Of a stretch of DNA of 64,000 bases, positions 1 through 11,507 are shown piece after piece. Position 1 is the first letter of the stretch. Every line of letters starts with the position of its first letter. Origin of the DNA: Chrysomallon squamiferum (lineage: Eukaryota; Mollusca; Gastropoda; Neomphalida; Peltospiridae); NCBI GenBank assembly GCA_012295275.1, contig CM022675.1, positions 8,629,193-8,693,192 of the forward strand, written 5' to 3'. Under the pieces are notes generated by a model. The model was not told where the DNA came from and did no database searches. It saw only the letters and a list, made by a program, of their open reading frames with translations. The translations under genes were made by a program, and so were the position numbers.

Positions 1-70
1 TGCTGTGAAAGCAGACAGAGGATTGGTTTTTGTTTAGCTCAATCTCGTACAGTTCACACAAACAGCTAGT

Positions 71-95
71 CTCTCTCTCTCTATCTCTCTCTCAA
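71..95. repeat. (CT)n microsatellite
   Basis: An interrupted CT dinucleotide run within pyrimidine-rich sequence. The open frame across it translates to alternating Ser/Leu followed by poly-Lys, so it is not a gene. Confidence 0.9.
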
Positions 96-179
96 CTGTG
101 TCACGTCTGCTACGAGAATTCACGTCTGCTTTGGTTCAAGTCTGTTTTCATTCACGTCTGCTTCCCACTGAATAGTGTT

Positions 180-308
180 AAAAAAAAAAAAAAGAAAAAA
201 AAAAAAAAAAAAAGAATTTCGTTTGTGGCTTGTTTGTTTTACAAATTTCCAAACCAATTTCTCTTCCTGTGTCTTGTTTGAGAATCCTAGAGAGTTTCTT
301 AATTGAAA

Positions 309-344
<36 letters not shown>

Positions 345-383
345 GGTAAGTGGAATTTTTTTTTTTTTTATTATTATTTTTTT
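180..383. repeat. poly-A, (AT)n and poly-T cluster
   Basis: Three simple tracts lie close together: an A run broken by one G (180-213), an uninterrupted AT dinucleotide run (311-341) and a T-rich run (about 356-383). The sequence between them shows nothing recognisable. Confidence 0.9.
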
Positions 384-498
384 AAACTGTTGAATTATAT
401 TACCAAAAGATGGATGTTTCTTTTAAATAGCAACATACGAAATTCCTACTTAAGGTTAACAATAAATACATTTCAAGTATTCCAGAAATTCTGAATTT

Positions 499-514
499 CG
501 TTACCACGGTAACG
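499..514. promoter_or_regulatory. Palindromic RFX X-box-like element
   Basis: CGTTACCACGGTAACG consists of two perfect 7-bp inverted arms around AC. It fits the RFX X-box pattern GTNRCC-N(0-3)-RGYAAC on both arms. RFX proteins bind such sites upstream of ciliary and neuronal genes. No gene start is visible nearby, so function is inferred only from the motif. Confidence 0.45.
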
Positions 515-799
515 TGATCCTTGAGCTTCCTGACAAGTTTATGCTTTATGGAATGCCTAACTCTGCTTGTTAAGAAGTCGTTATGGCATTATAATAAGGA
601 ACAGAAGGGTGAAAGAAAAATAATTAAGTGCGTTTAGAAATTTAATTATTTAATAATGCCGGAGAAAAATGTTGTGAGTAAAAGGTGAGTATGAGGTGAG
701 CCACAAAATGAGGTTGTTGTGAGGGCAGTGTGAGCTCTATAGCGAAGATGACCTATATTTGTTTTAAAATATCTTTTTTATTTATTAGTTTTGGAAAAA
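515..799. other. Unassigned AT-rich single-copy sequence
   Basis: Ordinary-complexity sequence with short GTGAG-rich direct repeats around 674-727 (AAAGGTGAGTATGAGGTGAG). No coding potential, RNA gene or known element was recognised. Confidence 0.5.
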
Positions 800-902
800 T
801 AATAATAATAATAATTATTATTATTATTAGTAGTAGTAGTAATATATTGTTATTAATATTATTATTATTGTTTCTGTTATTGTTATATTATTATTGTCAG
901 TA

Positions 903-956
<54 letters not shown>
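800..956. repeat. (AAT/ATT)n trinucleotide tract
   Basis: AAT repeats switch to ATT and AGT variants and end in a long pure ATT run (about 907-956). The 166-residue frame over it is poly-Ile/Leu/Tyr and is not a protein gene. Confidence 0.95.
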
Positions 957-957
<1 letters not shown>

Positions 958-1535
958 CTGAAAGAAGATTTAAATAAAAAAATGCAATTATATTGCCAAA
1001 TAAAAATTACAGATATAAAAAAAAAAAAAAAAAAAAAACAACAAATAATAAACCAATTTAAAAGAATATTACAATGTAAAATCAATGGTACCCCAGTTTA
1101 TTTGTTTATTTTTATTATTTATTTTTATTGTTCTTGCTTTGGACTTTATATTATTATTTTAAATGATGTGTATATAATTTTATCATGTTTTTATAATAAT
1201 AATAATAATAATAGAATTAAAAATATTTAATTTTATTTGCTTCATGTGATTACATAATAAAATACAGATTTTTAAAATTATTTATCTTTTTTAACTATCA
1301 CAAACTATAATGTTAAACAACACATTACATGTGTTTCTTTTTTTTCTTCTTCTTTTTTTGTGTTGCTATTTTTTATATTTTTTTATATATATTTTTTTTT
1401 TTTTGTTGTGACTTCCAGCATGTGTTTATACAATAGCATTTCATCATGGAAACAAATCTGACATTTGCTCTTTATGTTACCTCATGCCCACAATTTTTAT
1501 CATCTGCTGAAATAAATGCAAGCTCATGTAATTAA
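957..1535. other. AT-rich spacer with poly-A and poly-T runs
   Basis: Contains a ~20-nt A run near 1017-1038, a short AAT run near 1195-1213 and T-rich tracts at 1336-1404. Nothing else is recognised. Confidence 0.6.
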
Positions 1536-2035
1536 CCCTTTTACTGTTAACTTCGCATACCTTGTAATTAGCAGAACACGTGAAAAATCATTTGTCACTG
1601 TTTAACTCTTCGTAAGTTACAGTTCATAATTTTATAACCAGCAGAATCTGTGAATGATTTACTTAACCCTTCGTATGTTAAAGTTTATAATTTTACAAAT
1701 AGCAGAAACTGTGAATAGTCTATTTAACCCTTTGTATGTCAATAATTTGTATTGTGAACAAAGAGAATATGTCAAAAATATCCTAACATTGTTTAACCCT
1801 TTGTATCTTAAAGTTCACAGATTTATAAGCAGCAGAAATTGGGAATAGTCTATCAGACACTATTTAAATCTTTGTATGTTATTAATTTATATCTTGTAAA
1901 CAACAGAATATGTGAAAGAATCTCCTAACATTGTTTAACCCTTTGTGTCTTAAAGTTCACAGTTTTAACCCTTTGTGTGTTAATAATTTATATCTTGTGA
2001 CTGTGTAAAAAATCAACTGTTACCAGTTAATGCTT
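1536..2035. repeat. Degenerate ~70-bp minisatellite
   Basis: About eight imperfect units, each opening with a TTTAACCCTTTGTATGTTA-like segment (near 1533, 1600, 1664, 1723, 1792, 1862, 1936 and 1964). This is followed by variants of TTCATAATTTTATAAGCAGCAG and TGTGAATAGTC. Spacing is mostly 59-74 bp, shorter at the end. Units have diverged by substitution and small indels, so the array is old. A single related fragment sits near 3120. Confidence 0.85.
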
Positions 2036-2955
2036 TATTAGTTAAAAATCTGATTTCTAAAAAGAAGATATCAAAATGGATCTTTGAGTCATATCTCACA
2101 GAGAGTACATATTAAAATGTATCACTGCTTACACATTTTATGCTCTCTCTCACTCTGTCTCTCTCTCTGTCTTTCTATTTACATTTTTAATATTATGCAA
2201 ATAAATATATTTTATATTTTATAAGCCAATTTCAAAATATTTTATTTTTATTAATTATTGTTTTTTATTGTATATAATTTAACTGTATTATTTTTTCAGT
2301 TATTATTAAAGCTTTATTTTTGTTATAAAGATTTAGTATTTTGATTTGAATTATTTTATGTTATTGTTTTATTTAATTAATCAGTTTTATTTGGATTTTT
2401 GTTAATTAAGAATTGTTTTTATTTATATGTTAATTAATTTATTAGGTTTTATGTTAATTGATTTATGAGCTTATTTTTATTTTATTTTTTTATTCTTATG
2501 AATTAATCAGTTGCTTTTAAACTATATGGATATTAAAACAGTTCTTTAAGGTTAACCGTTTTCAAGTTCAATTCATCTGTTTTCATTCTATACAAGAAAA
2601 AAAAATAATAATAAAGAGAAAAAAAAAACAACCTCAGAAAACCCACAGTGACATTTATATTTCATATAAAATACCTTAACCTGTAATTTGGGAAAATTAA
2701 ATTGTCCACCTTTTTCTTTAAAGTCACAGACATTGATTCATTCATCCAGCCATCTGTCCATCCTTCTTTTAAGTTTCGAAAATTAAATCTTTCCGTCCTT
2801 TCTTTACCGATGTACATTTTGTTGATATACGACCAAAAGCTTGTGTGCTTTTTATCCCCTTTTTCAATTATCTTTTTGATGTATTCCCAAGTTGAAAAAG
2901 AAAATCCAAGCATCCTTTCCAGTGCACAGTAATACAATATTGTCAAAGAAAATTA
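2036..2955. other. AT-rich spacer without identifiable gene
   Basis: Contains a short CT-rich run (2143-2174) and long TTATTT-rich stretches. Overlapping open frames on both strands at 2662-2946 lack domain similarity or splice context and are probably chance. Confidence 0.55.
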
Positions 2956-3050
2956 AACTTTTTCTTCTTCTTCTTCTTCTTTTTTTTTTTTTGATTTTGA
3001 ATTTATTATTTTCTTCTTTTTTTTTTTTTTTTTTTTTTCTATTTGTTTTT
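2956..3050. repeat. (TTC)n and poly-T tract
   Basis: A TTC repeat grades into T runs interrupted by GATTTTGAATTT. The frame across it is poly-Phe/Leu. Confidence 0.9.
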
Positions 3051-3219
3051 TCAACTAGTTTTAAGTTTTTTCAAATTTTTTCTTTAAAGTCGATACCATT
3101 CATTGGACCACAGCTGGTTTTAACCCTTTATGTTTTAAGTATTTGTATATTTCCTTGTAAAACACAACATGAAAAGAAATTGGCTGCAGCTGCTGGTTTA
3201 TACGTTGTTATGTAAATGT

Positions 3220-3900
3220 CATTACTAATCATTATCATTATCTCCTTGCTGTATCCTCTAATCATTAATGATTTGTCTAATAATCAGTAATGCTCTCCAT
3301 ATGATCAAAATCAGTTTTCCCATTATTGAATAAGATCACTTTCCACTTACCATGATCTCTCTTTTCACTAATCATGATATAGTTCTCTACTAATCAGGAT
3401 TGATCTCTACTAAACTTTCCATTGACCATGATTTTTCCGTCAATTAAGCTTGATCACTAACTAGTCCACTAATCCATCATTCCTTTTCCAACTAATCATG
3501 AACGCATAACTGATCTTTATTAAATTTTCTGTTAGCCATGATACATTTCTTAAATAATCATGGTAATTCTCTCCATTAATTATGATCATTCACTCTGCTA
3601 AATATTGCTACTCTTCACTAATCTTGATCTTTGCCCCAGAAATCATGGTTGCTTTCCCTTAGCCTCTCCACAAATCATTAATGATCTGTATTAATCATAA
3701 CTGCTCTTTACACTAATCATTATCACTGGAGTCCACTAATCACAACCACACATACCACTAATCATGATCACACTTTTGATAATCATGACCACACATACCA
3801 CTAATCATGATAGCACATTCCTTGCTAATCACACACTCTTCCCACTAATGACTATTACTTTCCACATAACCATAATGACTCTGTACTAATCGTTGCTGAA
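3220..3900. repeat. Degenerate TAATCA-rich tandem array
   Basis: A loosely periodic array (roughly 30 bp) built on CTAATCATGATCACTCTCCAC-like units. I count 14 exact TAATCA hexamers, plus variants such as TAATCC, TAATCT and CCATGATC. Many units contain the palindromic TGATCA or ATCATGAT core. It looks like an old minisatellite whose conserved core matches homeodomain (TAAT) sites. Confidence 0.75.
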
Positions 3901-4165
3901 CCGTTTAACGATTTCACACAGTGCACTCCCTTGTTTACCCATCTCCATGGAAACAATATGTTTTGATATGTGCCACATCTAACCCCTGACTCTGTAAATT
4001 CCACATCAGGCTTCATGGATCAGCAGTTTAATGTCAGAAATTAGAATGTTTATAGCAGGCTAGGAACGTTTTTTGCTGTTTGTTTATTTTTCTCTCCCAA
4101 ATCTCTGATTGACAAGTCTGATGTCTAATTGACAAGTGGACTATAATATCATCACCAGTTACAGC
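3901..4165. other. Single-copy island with CCATGGAAAC motif
   Basis: Ordinary-complexity sequence. CCATGGAAAC at 3945-3954 matches the 3' half of an RFX X-box. The same half-motif in the form CATGGAAAC occurs near 1445-1453. No gene was recognised. Confidence 0.35.
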
Positions 4166-4720
4166 AGTGTATGTGTAGGTGGGTGTTTGTGTACATGTAA
4201 TTGAATGTGTATGTGTGTGTATATATTTATATATATATATATGTTAATCATTTGTGTATATATATATTTGTGTGTGGATATGCATGTAAAGTTTTTGTAT
4301 GTGTTTGTGTTTGTGTGCTTATGTATGTTTAATTGAATGTGTGTGTGTATATAAATCATAATTATGAATATGTACGTGTATAATATATATGCTCATTTAT
4401 ATGTTTATGTGTATGTATATGTGTATATGTTTTTTGTGTGTGTGAGTGTGTTTGTGTGTATTTGTGTGTGTGTATGTGTTTGTGTATGTATTTAAATATA
4501 AATGTTAATATATATCTTTTTTTTTAATGTTATGTATTTGAATATATATAATGAATATACTGTAAATTGTGTGTATTTTGTAAAAAAAAAAAAAATAATT
4601 ATACACATACTGATGTACACATAAATCCTTATATAATACATACATGCATGTGTATTCAGGTGCATTTATGTATGGATGTGTGTATGTATGTGTTTGTAAA
4701 TATATGACGAAGAGCATTTA
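4166..4720. repeat. Cryptic (TG)n/(TATG)n simple repeat
   Basis: Long mixture of TG, TA and TATG steps with no dominant pure run. The reverse frames are His/Thr/Tyr/Ile-rich and not genes. Confidence 0.85.
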
Positions 4721-5395
4721 TGTGTTATATCTACATTTTTATCTGTAAAATTTATTTTTTTATCATTAAAAAAAAAAAAAAACAGCAATATTTTAAAAAT
4801 AAAACTTAAAGAGTTATCATTGTCATCATCATTTCATGTCAAAACCCCCCCCACCTGAAACTCCCCTTTTTACCACCCCCCAAACAACATCAGTTCAAAC
4901 ACACACAGGAAGAAGCCCTGTAACCATAACAACGGCCTGGCTAATCATTGTGGTGGAACATTTGTCAGCCCATTTACAAGGACACTGGCTAATAAAATGA
5001 CCTGGGCAATTGAGTAAGTTCATTTCATGGATGATAACTCTAGTTTCATGGGTGATAACTCTTGCTTCATGGGTGATAACTCTGTTTGATGTTATCTGGA
5101 TTATGGGCACTGGGAGGAAACTTGAATAAAGAGTAACGCTGATGTATGGGAAAGTTGTAGCCTGGGGTTGGAAGTTTTTGAGAAAATGGGTGACAGAGGA
5201 GTTGGTTTTTTTCGTCCTGTTTCTCGTTTGTCCCTATTACTGTCTGACCCCAAGTTAGGAGAGTTTTTGACCTACGTAATAATTAGGTGGTAAACAGGAT
5301 AATAAATTTTGAAAAAGAAAGGAAACAGAGAAAACAAAAAAAAAAACAGTCCCAAATGTAAAACTTGTAATAAATAATGTTGATTATAATTTAGT
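4721..5395. other. Single-copy island containing a 21-bp triple repeat
   Basis: After a short A run and a C-rich patch (4845-4885), 4890-5290 is balanced, ordinary-complexity sequence. About three copies of a 21-bp unit (TTCATGGGTGATAACTCTTG) lie at 5021-5083. They give a repeated VITHE peptide on the minus strand, which is a by-product of the repeat. No known gene was recognised. Confidence 0.5.
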
Positions 5396-5399
5396 AATA

Positions 5400-5452
<53 letters not shown>

Positions 5453-5480
5453 AATGATAATAATAATAATAATATTTAAT
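5396..5480. repeat. (ATG)n then (AAT)n
   Basis: A nearly pure ATG trinucleotide run of about 18 units followed by AAT units. It translates to poly-His on the minus strand. Confidence 0.95.
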
Positions 5481-5508
5481 AAAGAATAAAACAGTTAATA
5501 ACAAGGCC

Positions 5509-5875
5509 CCAAAACTACAACTACCACTATCACAATCAGTGTTAGTACTACCACTACCATCACCACTACAACTACTATTATTATCATTACTATCATCATC
5601 TTCTCTACTACCACTATTACTACTACTGTTTGTACTACTACTAATAAGACTACCATTTACCACTTCATCATACCCCCACCACCACCACTACTACTACAAC
5701 TACTACTACCACTATGAGTACTACTACTATCATAACTACCATCATATCCTACCACCACCACCACTACTACTACTACAATTACCATCACCACCACAATCAT
5801 CACTTCTTCTATTACTACAACTACTACTACTGCTCCTACCAGTAATATACACATCACTGTCGACTCACCACCATT
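5509..5875. repeat. ACT/ACC/ATC trinucleotide region
   Basis: Imperfect trinucleotide repeat with every step a variant of A(C/T)(C/T). All frames stay open for about 100 codons as Ser, Leu or Val homopolymers, an effect of the repeat phase. Confidence 0.9.
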
Positions 5876-6165
5876 ACTAACACTTGCTATTGCTGCTCTT
5901 AAAAATGAAACAGAAATCATTGAAAACGTTAATAAATCTAAATTTAACTCTTTCACCGCCAAGTCTTGATGGATAAAATCATTAACCCTTTCCACCCTGC
6001 AGTACAGCTGTCAGGAGTGAGCTTATCAAGCTGATGATCAGGTGTCCAGTCCATCAACAGACCAGGCTTTGTTTTCTTTATCAGACTGAGGAAGTTTACT
6101 TAAATCTTTTCAACAGGTTTCACAATTAGCCACAGGTTTTTTTTTATAATTTATTTTTTATTTTT
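5876..6165. other. Unassigned single-copy sequence
   Basis: Ordinary-complexity sequence including AGCTTATCAAGCTGATGATC near 6020-6040. No gene, RNA or known repeat was recognised. Confidence 0.45.
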
Positions 6166-6540
6166 TTGTATATATATATATAAGGTCTTCTTTTATATCA
6201 GCTGTGGTGGATTTGTTTATTGTTTATAATCTCACTTTTGTGTTTTAAAGTTAATTTTGAAATAGGTTGTGAATGTGTATATGTAGTCTGTAAAACACAC
6301 ACACAGAGAGACACGCACACACAATGTATTTATCCAGTCTACATACACAGATATATATTTTCAATATATATATATAAATATACATGCATACATACATACA
6401 TATACATGAACATATAAACATATACATAAACACATACATATTACACTAGATACATATATGCATACATACTTCACTAGATAAATACAATCATAAACTCATA
6501 CATACACACATAAACACATACATAAACATATCTGCACAAA
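6166..6540. repeat. (TA)n, (CA)n and (CATA)n simple repeats
   Basis: TA repeats at 6171-6182 and in the 6350-6385 region, CA repeats near 6295-6322 and a CATA-rich stretch to 6530. Open frames on both strands are Tyr/Ile/Cys/Met-rich artefacts. Confidence 0.9.
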
Positions 6541-7810
6541 AAATTATATTTAATATTTCTATGTTCGAATTGACACATTCTGTTGACCAAATTTTTTTTT
6601 TCTGTATAAACAGTAACATAAAAATAACTGTAAATTTAATTTTGATTTTGATTAGAAAAAAAATGAAAGATACTGCATTGTAAGTACCTCATACCCAGGG
6701 TTAAATATCCATAAATATTTATTGCTAATTCAGTTCACCAGTCATCTGAACCTAACATAATTATATGTCTGTTTTTCCAAGGTGATTGTTTTTAAATATT
6801 TTATTTCAAACACCAATGATAATGACTTTGCAGCTATCTCATTTTTAAAAAATTTAAATAGAAAGAGAAAAAAAGATTTAAAAATTTGATTTTAAAACTT
6901 CGATCTTATACTGTTAAATAATTTATATTTTATAAATATTATTTTTATTATTTAAAAAATATTGAAAATTTTAAATTAGTTGGTTATTAAAATTTTGCTA
7001 ATTTAATTTTTTCTTATTGTTTTTTAGTTTATATATATATATAATTTGTTTATTTTTTGTTTGTTTGTTTTTTCTTATTTTGGTATAAAATTAAAAAAAA
7101 TTTGCTCAGTATGCAAAACTGATTTTAGTATATTCATAATGATAGGTGAAAACTGTTAAGGTAATTATATCATAAATTAAATATTTTTTTATTGTATATT
7201 ATTTTTTAAAACAGAATGTTTCTCTTGTGTTTATTTTAATGAGTACAATTTTTTAAATTACTTTTGGTTATGAAAACTCAACAGTTGATTATAGTTAAAG
7301 TAATTCAGTATTTTTTAAAATCATTTTTTGTTTATTTATGTTTCAAAATTTGTTATTAATATAAGAGAAGAGAAAATTAAAAAAAATAATAATAATAAAA
7401 TTTAATTAACTGTCAATCATTTTTTTTTTTTTTTTTCTATAATAAATTAAACTGGTAAAAATCTATTTAATACTAAAAGTATTTAATAATTTAAAAAAAA
7501 ACAAAAACAAAGAAACTTTTAAACAGTCTTTACTCAGATTAAAATGAATTTGCAGTATTAAAAAAGAAACAACCAAAAAAAAAAAAAAAGAAGAAAAATG
7601 TTGTTATGGTTACTTTTTCATATTAAATATAATTCCCCAAAAAATAATTTTCAACCTTTTTACTGTTTTTTTTTGTTTTTTAAAAAAAAAAATAAAAAAA
7701 ATATTCATACTGCTGAATATTTAGTATGAATGGGAAAAAAAAATCTATTAAAAGTAATTTTAACCCAGTTTGATTTAAATTACAACTTTCGATTTTTTTT
7801 GTTGTTTTTT
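6541..7810. other. Extremely AT-rich spacer
   Basis: Dominated by A/T steps with many short homopolymers (for example 7420-7437 T-rich, 7575-7590 A-rich). Nothing recognisable. Confidence 0.7.
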
Positions 7811-8064
7811 TTTTGTCTTTTTTTGTGTCTGAGTATTTATTAACCATTCTCTTGCTTTTGTTATTTGTTTTTTCTAAGTTTCTGTCTGTCTGTCTGTCTG
7901 TGCTATGCATAATTATCAGACTTTCTCTCTTTACCTGGATGTATGTCTACCTGTCTCTACTGCTCTCTATAATCATCTGTCTCTTTCTGTCTCTATACTT
8001 ATCTGATATTCTTTCTCAATCAAGATGTCTCTCTGTATATCTCTGTAATTACTAACATTAAGAC

Positions 8065-8102
<38 letters not shown>

Positions 8103-8225
8103 CTGTCTCTTTCTACCTGTCTGTGCATGTCTGTTATTCTGTCTGTCTCTGTCTCTTTGTTGTCTGGCTTTCTGTCTCAATCAATCTGTCAGTCTCTCTG
8201 TGTCTGTGGGGTTTTTTTTTGTTTT
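7811..8225. repeat. Pyrimidine-rich TCTG/CT/TA repeats
   Basis: Includes (TCTG)n near 7879-7899, (CT)n at 8067-8090 followed directly by (TA)n to 8101, and more TCTG steps to about 8190. The frames are Leu/Ser/Tyr-rich repeats. Confidence 0.9.
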
Positions 8226-8286
8226 TTTTTGTCAGTTTTATTTACTACAATAATAATTTCAAGTTAATCTTTGATTTTTGTTTCAG

Positions 8287-8383
8287 GTAATTCACAGAAT
8301 ATTCACAGGGATTAATGGATTTTGTGATTAGATTAATGGATTAACTGGATTTAACCTTGGCTAATCAGCAGTTTTAATTGCAG
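8287..8383 (+). other. Weak candidate small exon
   Basis: TTTTTGTTTCAG precedes this 97-nt stretch and GTAGGT follows it, so it has an acceptor-like and a donor-like edge. It contains three GATTAATGG/GGATTAACTGG-like segments. No long frame is open, so if real it would be untranslated. An acceptor and a donor this far apart can occur by chance in AT-rich DNA. Confidence 0.15.
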
Positions 8384-9350
8384 GTAGGTTTATAGTTTTA
8401 TTAAAAAAAAAAAAAAAATTAATTTTAAAAAAAAGGATAATTTGTGTCCACGTATTTGTTATTGTTACGATTCTTTAGTTTTTTTATTTGAAAATATAAA
8501 AAAAATTAAGAAATAAAAATACTAAAGTATGTAGAATTTATTTGAAAGAATATTTTTGAATGTTACAAAAATCTGTTATATTTTGTTTCTTAATAATTTT
8601 TGTTATTATTATTTTAAAAGAAAAGAAAAAAATTGAGACGAAAAAGGCAAAATAGATATTATTCTGCAAAATGCCTTACTTTTAGAATCTTATTTTTAAT
8701 TATTTTTGGAAAGAAATTAAGAAAAAAAAAAAAAAAAAAAAAAAACAATTTTTATATCAGAATCTAATTTTCAAGAATCATTTTAATCTTAATGTTTATC
8801 ACTTAAAATGAAACAGTTAAAAACTAAAAATTAACCAGGAAACGGGGGGGGGATGAAAAAAACTTAATGATAAAAATCGGAACTGGAAAAATTTCTGGTT
8901 TGCGGATTTTTTAACACTAACTTGGTAACATCTGTTATTTTATGGAGTCTTTGATGTTTCTGCAGACTGAGATTTTGCGAGATTTCCAGTTGAAACATGA
9001 GTTCCAAGTTTCCGTTGACCCATGTTTTGGTAATAAGGCAAAGGTTTTTCTCGTACAAAAACATGGCTGTGATTACAAATAATAGAGCTTGAACTTCAGA
9101 AAGGAAAAAAAAAAAAATAATAATAATAGCAGAATATGTTCTTACTCTTGTAGATATGGGAGTTTGGTCATTAATTTTCATTTTGAGAATTTCTCAAATG
9201 TTTATTGAAATTTTCCCAAAAAATGTTTAAAGAAATGTGTTTTTAAGGAAATTTAAGATAATGTTATCTTTTTCCATTTCTTTTTGAAAATTATTTTTGA
9301 ATTTCTTTATATAATTATTTCTTTATTTATTTATTTATTTATTTACGTTA
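8384..9350. other. AT-rich spacer
   Basis: A runs at 8401-8418 and 8722-8744, and G-rich AACGGGGGGGG at 8840-8852. A 105-residue minus-strand frame (8864-9181) has mixed composition but no recognisable domain or splice context. I treat it as unsupported. Confidence 0.5.
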
Positions 9351-9390
9351 TTGTCATAATAATAATAATAATTATAATAATAATTATTAT

Positions 9391-9453
<63 letters not shown>

Positions 9454-9475
9454 TACTACTACTACTATTATTATC
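9351..9475. repeat. (AAT/ATT)n tract
   Basis: AAT units invert to a pure ATT run, ending in ACT units. The frame over it is poly-Ile/Asn. Confidence 0.95.
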
Positions 9476-9959
9476 CCTTTTATTATTAACAATAAATTTA
9501 TATATCTATATATTTACTTTTTTATAATTCTTTTTTCTTCATAATTTCACTTTTGTAAAAGAAATTAAAAAAAAAAACATTTAGCCAAACATTTTATATT
9601 ACTGAACATTATTTTATTCTATTTTATTTTTATTTTAAAAAATATTTTTAATCAGTAAATTTATAACCCCCACTCCTAAAAAATACACATTCTTATATAA
9701 ATTAAATTTATTTATTTTCTCTCCCTACTTTGTCAGGATGTCATTATTTTTAACAAGCACCATTAAACTGTAATATAGTAAGCAACTGGTACATGCATGA
9801 ACACCTATAAAGAAAAAATTCTTAAGCTAAAAGGTTCAGTCTAAACCCTAACTCTAATCTTTACATATCATATTAACTTAACAGAAGTGAAAGATAAACA
9901 GATGTATTACACAGGTAACTACTAAATTAACTGAATATTACATATAAAAATACAATTTA

Positions 9960-9960
<1 letters not shown>
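9476..9960. other. AT-rich spacer
   Basis: Ordinary AT-rich sequence, slightly more complex at 9730-9920. No feature recognised. Confidence 0.5.
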
Positions 9961-10005
<45 letters not shown>

Positions 10006-10260
10006 TTATTATTATTATTATTTTTATTATTATTACTGCTGTTACTATTGTCATTACTGTTGCTCAAGTATTATTATTATTAGTAGTAGTAGTAGTAGTA
10101 TTACTGCTATTATTATTTTTATTATTATTATTACTGCTGTTATTGTCATTGATGTTACAGTTATTATTACTGTTAATTCTTATTGTTATTGTTACTGTTA
10201 TTATTACGTATAATTATTAATTATTACTGTAGTTGTTTTATTGGTACTATTATTATTTTT
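9961..10260. repeat. Degenerate ATT/ACT/GTT trinucleotide tract
   Basis: A pure ATT run at about 9965-10020 decays into ATTACTGTT variants and an AGT run at 10081-10100. Confidence 0.9.
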
Positions 10261-10559
10261 CTTAATTATTTCTAAACAAAAAGGTTTTATTTCAGTCCTT
10301 TTTATTACTAATTTTATTAATATGTTTTTCAAATATTTTCAAATATTGTGAAGTAATTAAATTTAGTTGAACAAAATAAAAGAAACAGCAACCTTTTAAG
10401 TAAACTAAAAACATAAAAAAATAAAACTTTAACAGAATACAAAAATTGATAATCTTTAACATAAATAATTAAAAAATAAACATGATTTTAAAATAATATT
10501 ATGAAATATTTGAAATAAAACTGCAAAATTGTTGATAAAAAGAAAACTAAAGAAAATAT

Positions 10560-11170
10560 TCAAAATTTACTGAAAATCCTTTTAAATATAATAAAATAAA
10601 ATACTGGATAAATGTTTTCAAACTTGTATTTTTTCTCAGATGTTAAAAATTTTGTATGTACTTTATGAAATACTAACACTAAAGATGTACCTCAAACCAC
10701 CAAAAATTACTGATGATCCTTGTAAAAATAATAAATAAATAATAAAAAAAAGTATAAATATGTTCAAATTAAATTTGTATCCTGAATTCAGCTTTTTCTA
10801 CGAACTTTATGAAATATTAACACTGTAAAAGATGAACTGTAAAAATATTAGTTATAATCCTTGTCAGTATAAGAGATAAAAAATATCAGATAAATATTTT
10901 TCTACTGTGTTCAGTATTTCCTATGTACTGAATAAAATGCTAACATTGATAGATATGTCTTAATATTATTAGTTTAAAAACAAAACAAAAAACAACAAAA
11001 ATTACTGTAGATCCTCATAAAAATTAAGAAAAATAAAATAAAATAAAATAGGATAAATATGTTCAAATTCAATATTTCCTATGCTCTTTCTGAAATGCTA
11101 ACACTAATAGAAATGCTGTATAGTTATTGGTTAATTCTTGTCAGTATAAGAAACATTGACATATTTGCAG
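10560..11170. repeat. Degenerate ~145-bp tandem repeat
   Basis: Four diverged units. Each contains an AAATATGTTCAAATT-like start, TATTTCCTATGTACTTTATGAAAT, GCTAACACTAATAGA and ATCCTTGTCAGTATAAG segments (near 10610, 10760, 10890 and 11055). Small expansions of AAATA steps interrupt the units. There is no coding continuity. Confidence 0.7.
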
Positions 11171-11445
11171 CTTTATGCTTGAAAATGTTCTCATATGTGG
11201 CTAGCTGTTGTATGGGAAATCTGACATTCAGTGGAGAGTGAAAAAATAAATAAATAAAAGTCATGACGAAAAATAAAACACTTGTGTCTTTTGAAAAGAA
11301 GATTTGAGAAATGTAAAGTAAATGTCATAATGAGTTTTTAAAAAATAATAATTACAGTAATAAATTATAAATGAATGAATGAATGAATAAAAATGTTCAA
11401 AATGATAGAAATGTTAAAATATTATTTGTTTTTAATTAAAATATA

Positions 11446-11449
<4 letters not shown>
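11171..11449. other. AT-rich spacer
   Basis: Includes GAAT tetranucleotide steps near 11372-11387. Nothing else is recognised. Confidence 0.5.

Positions 11450-11504
<55 letters not shown>
11450..11504. repeat. (CT)n microsatellite
   Basis: A pure CT/TC run of about 27 units. Confidence 0.97.

Positions 11505-11507
<3 letters not shown>

Noticed and set aside
730-1230. 166-codon frame resembling a hydrophobic membrane protein
   Set aside because: It is poly-Ile/Leu/Tyr encoded by ATT and AAT repeats.
8864-9181. 105-codon minus-strand frame
   Set aside because: Mixed composition but no recognisable domain, no convincing splice sites, and poly-Ile/Phe from an AAT/A run inside.
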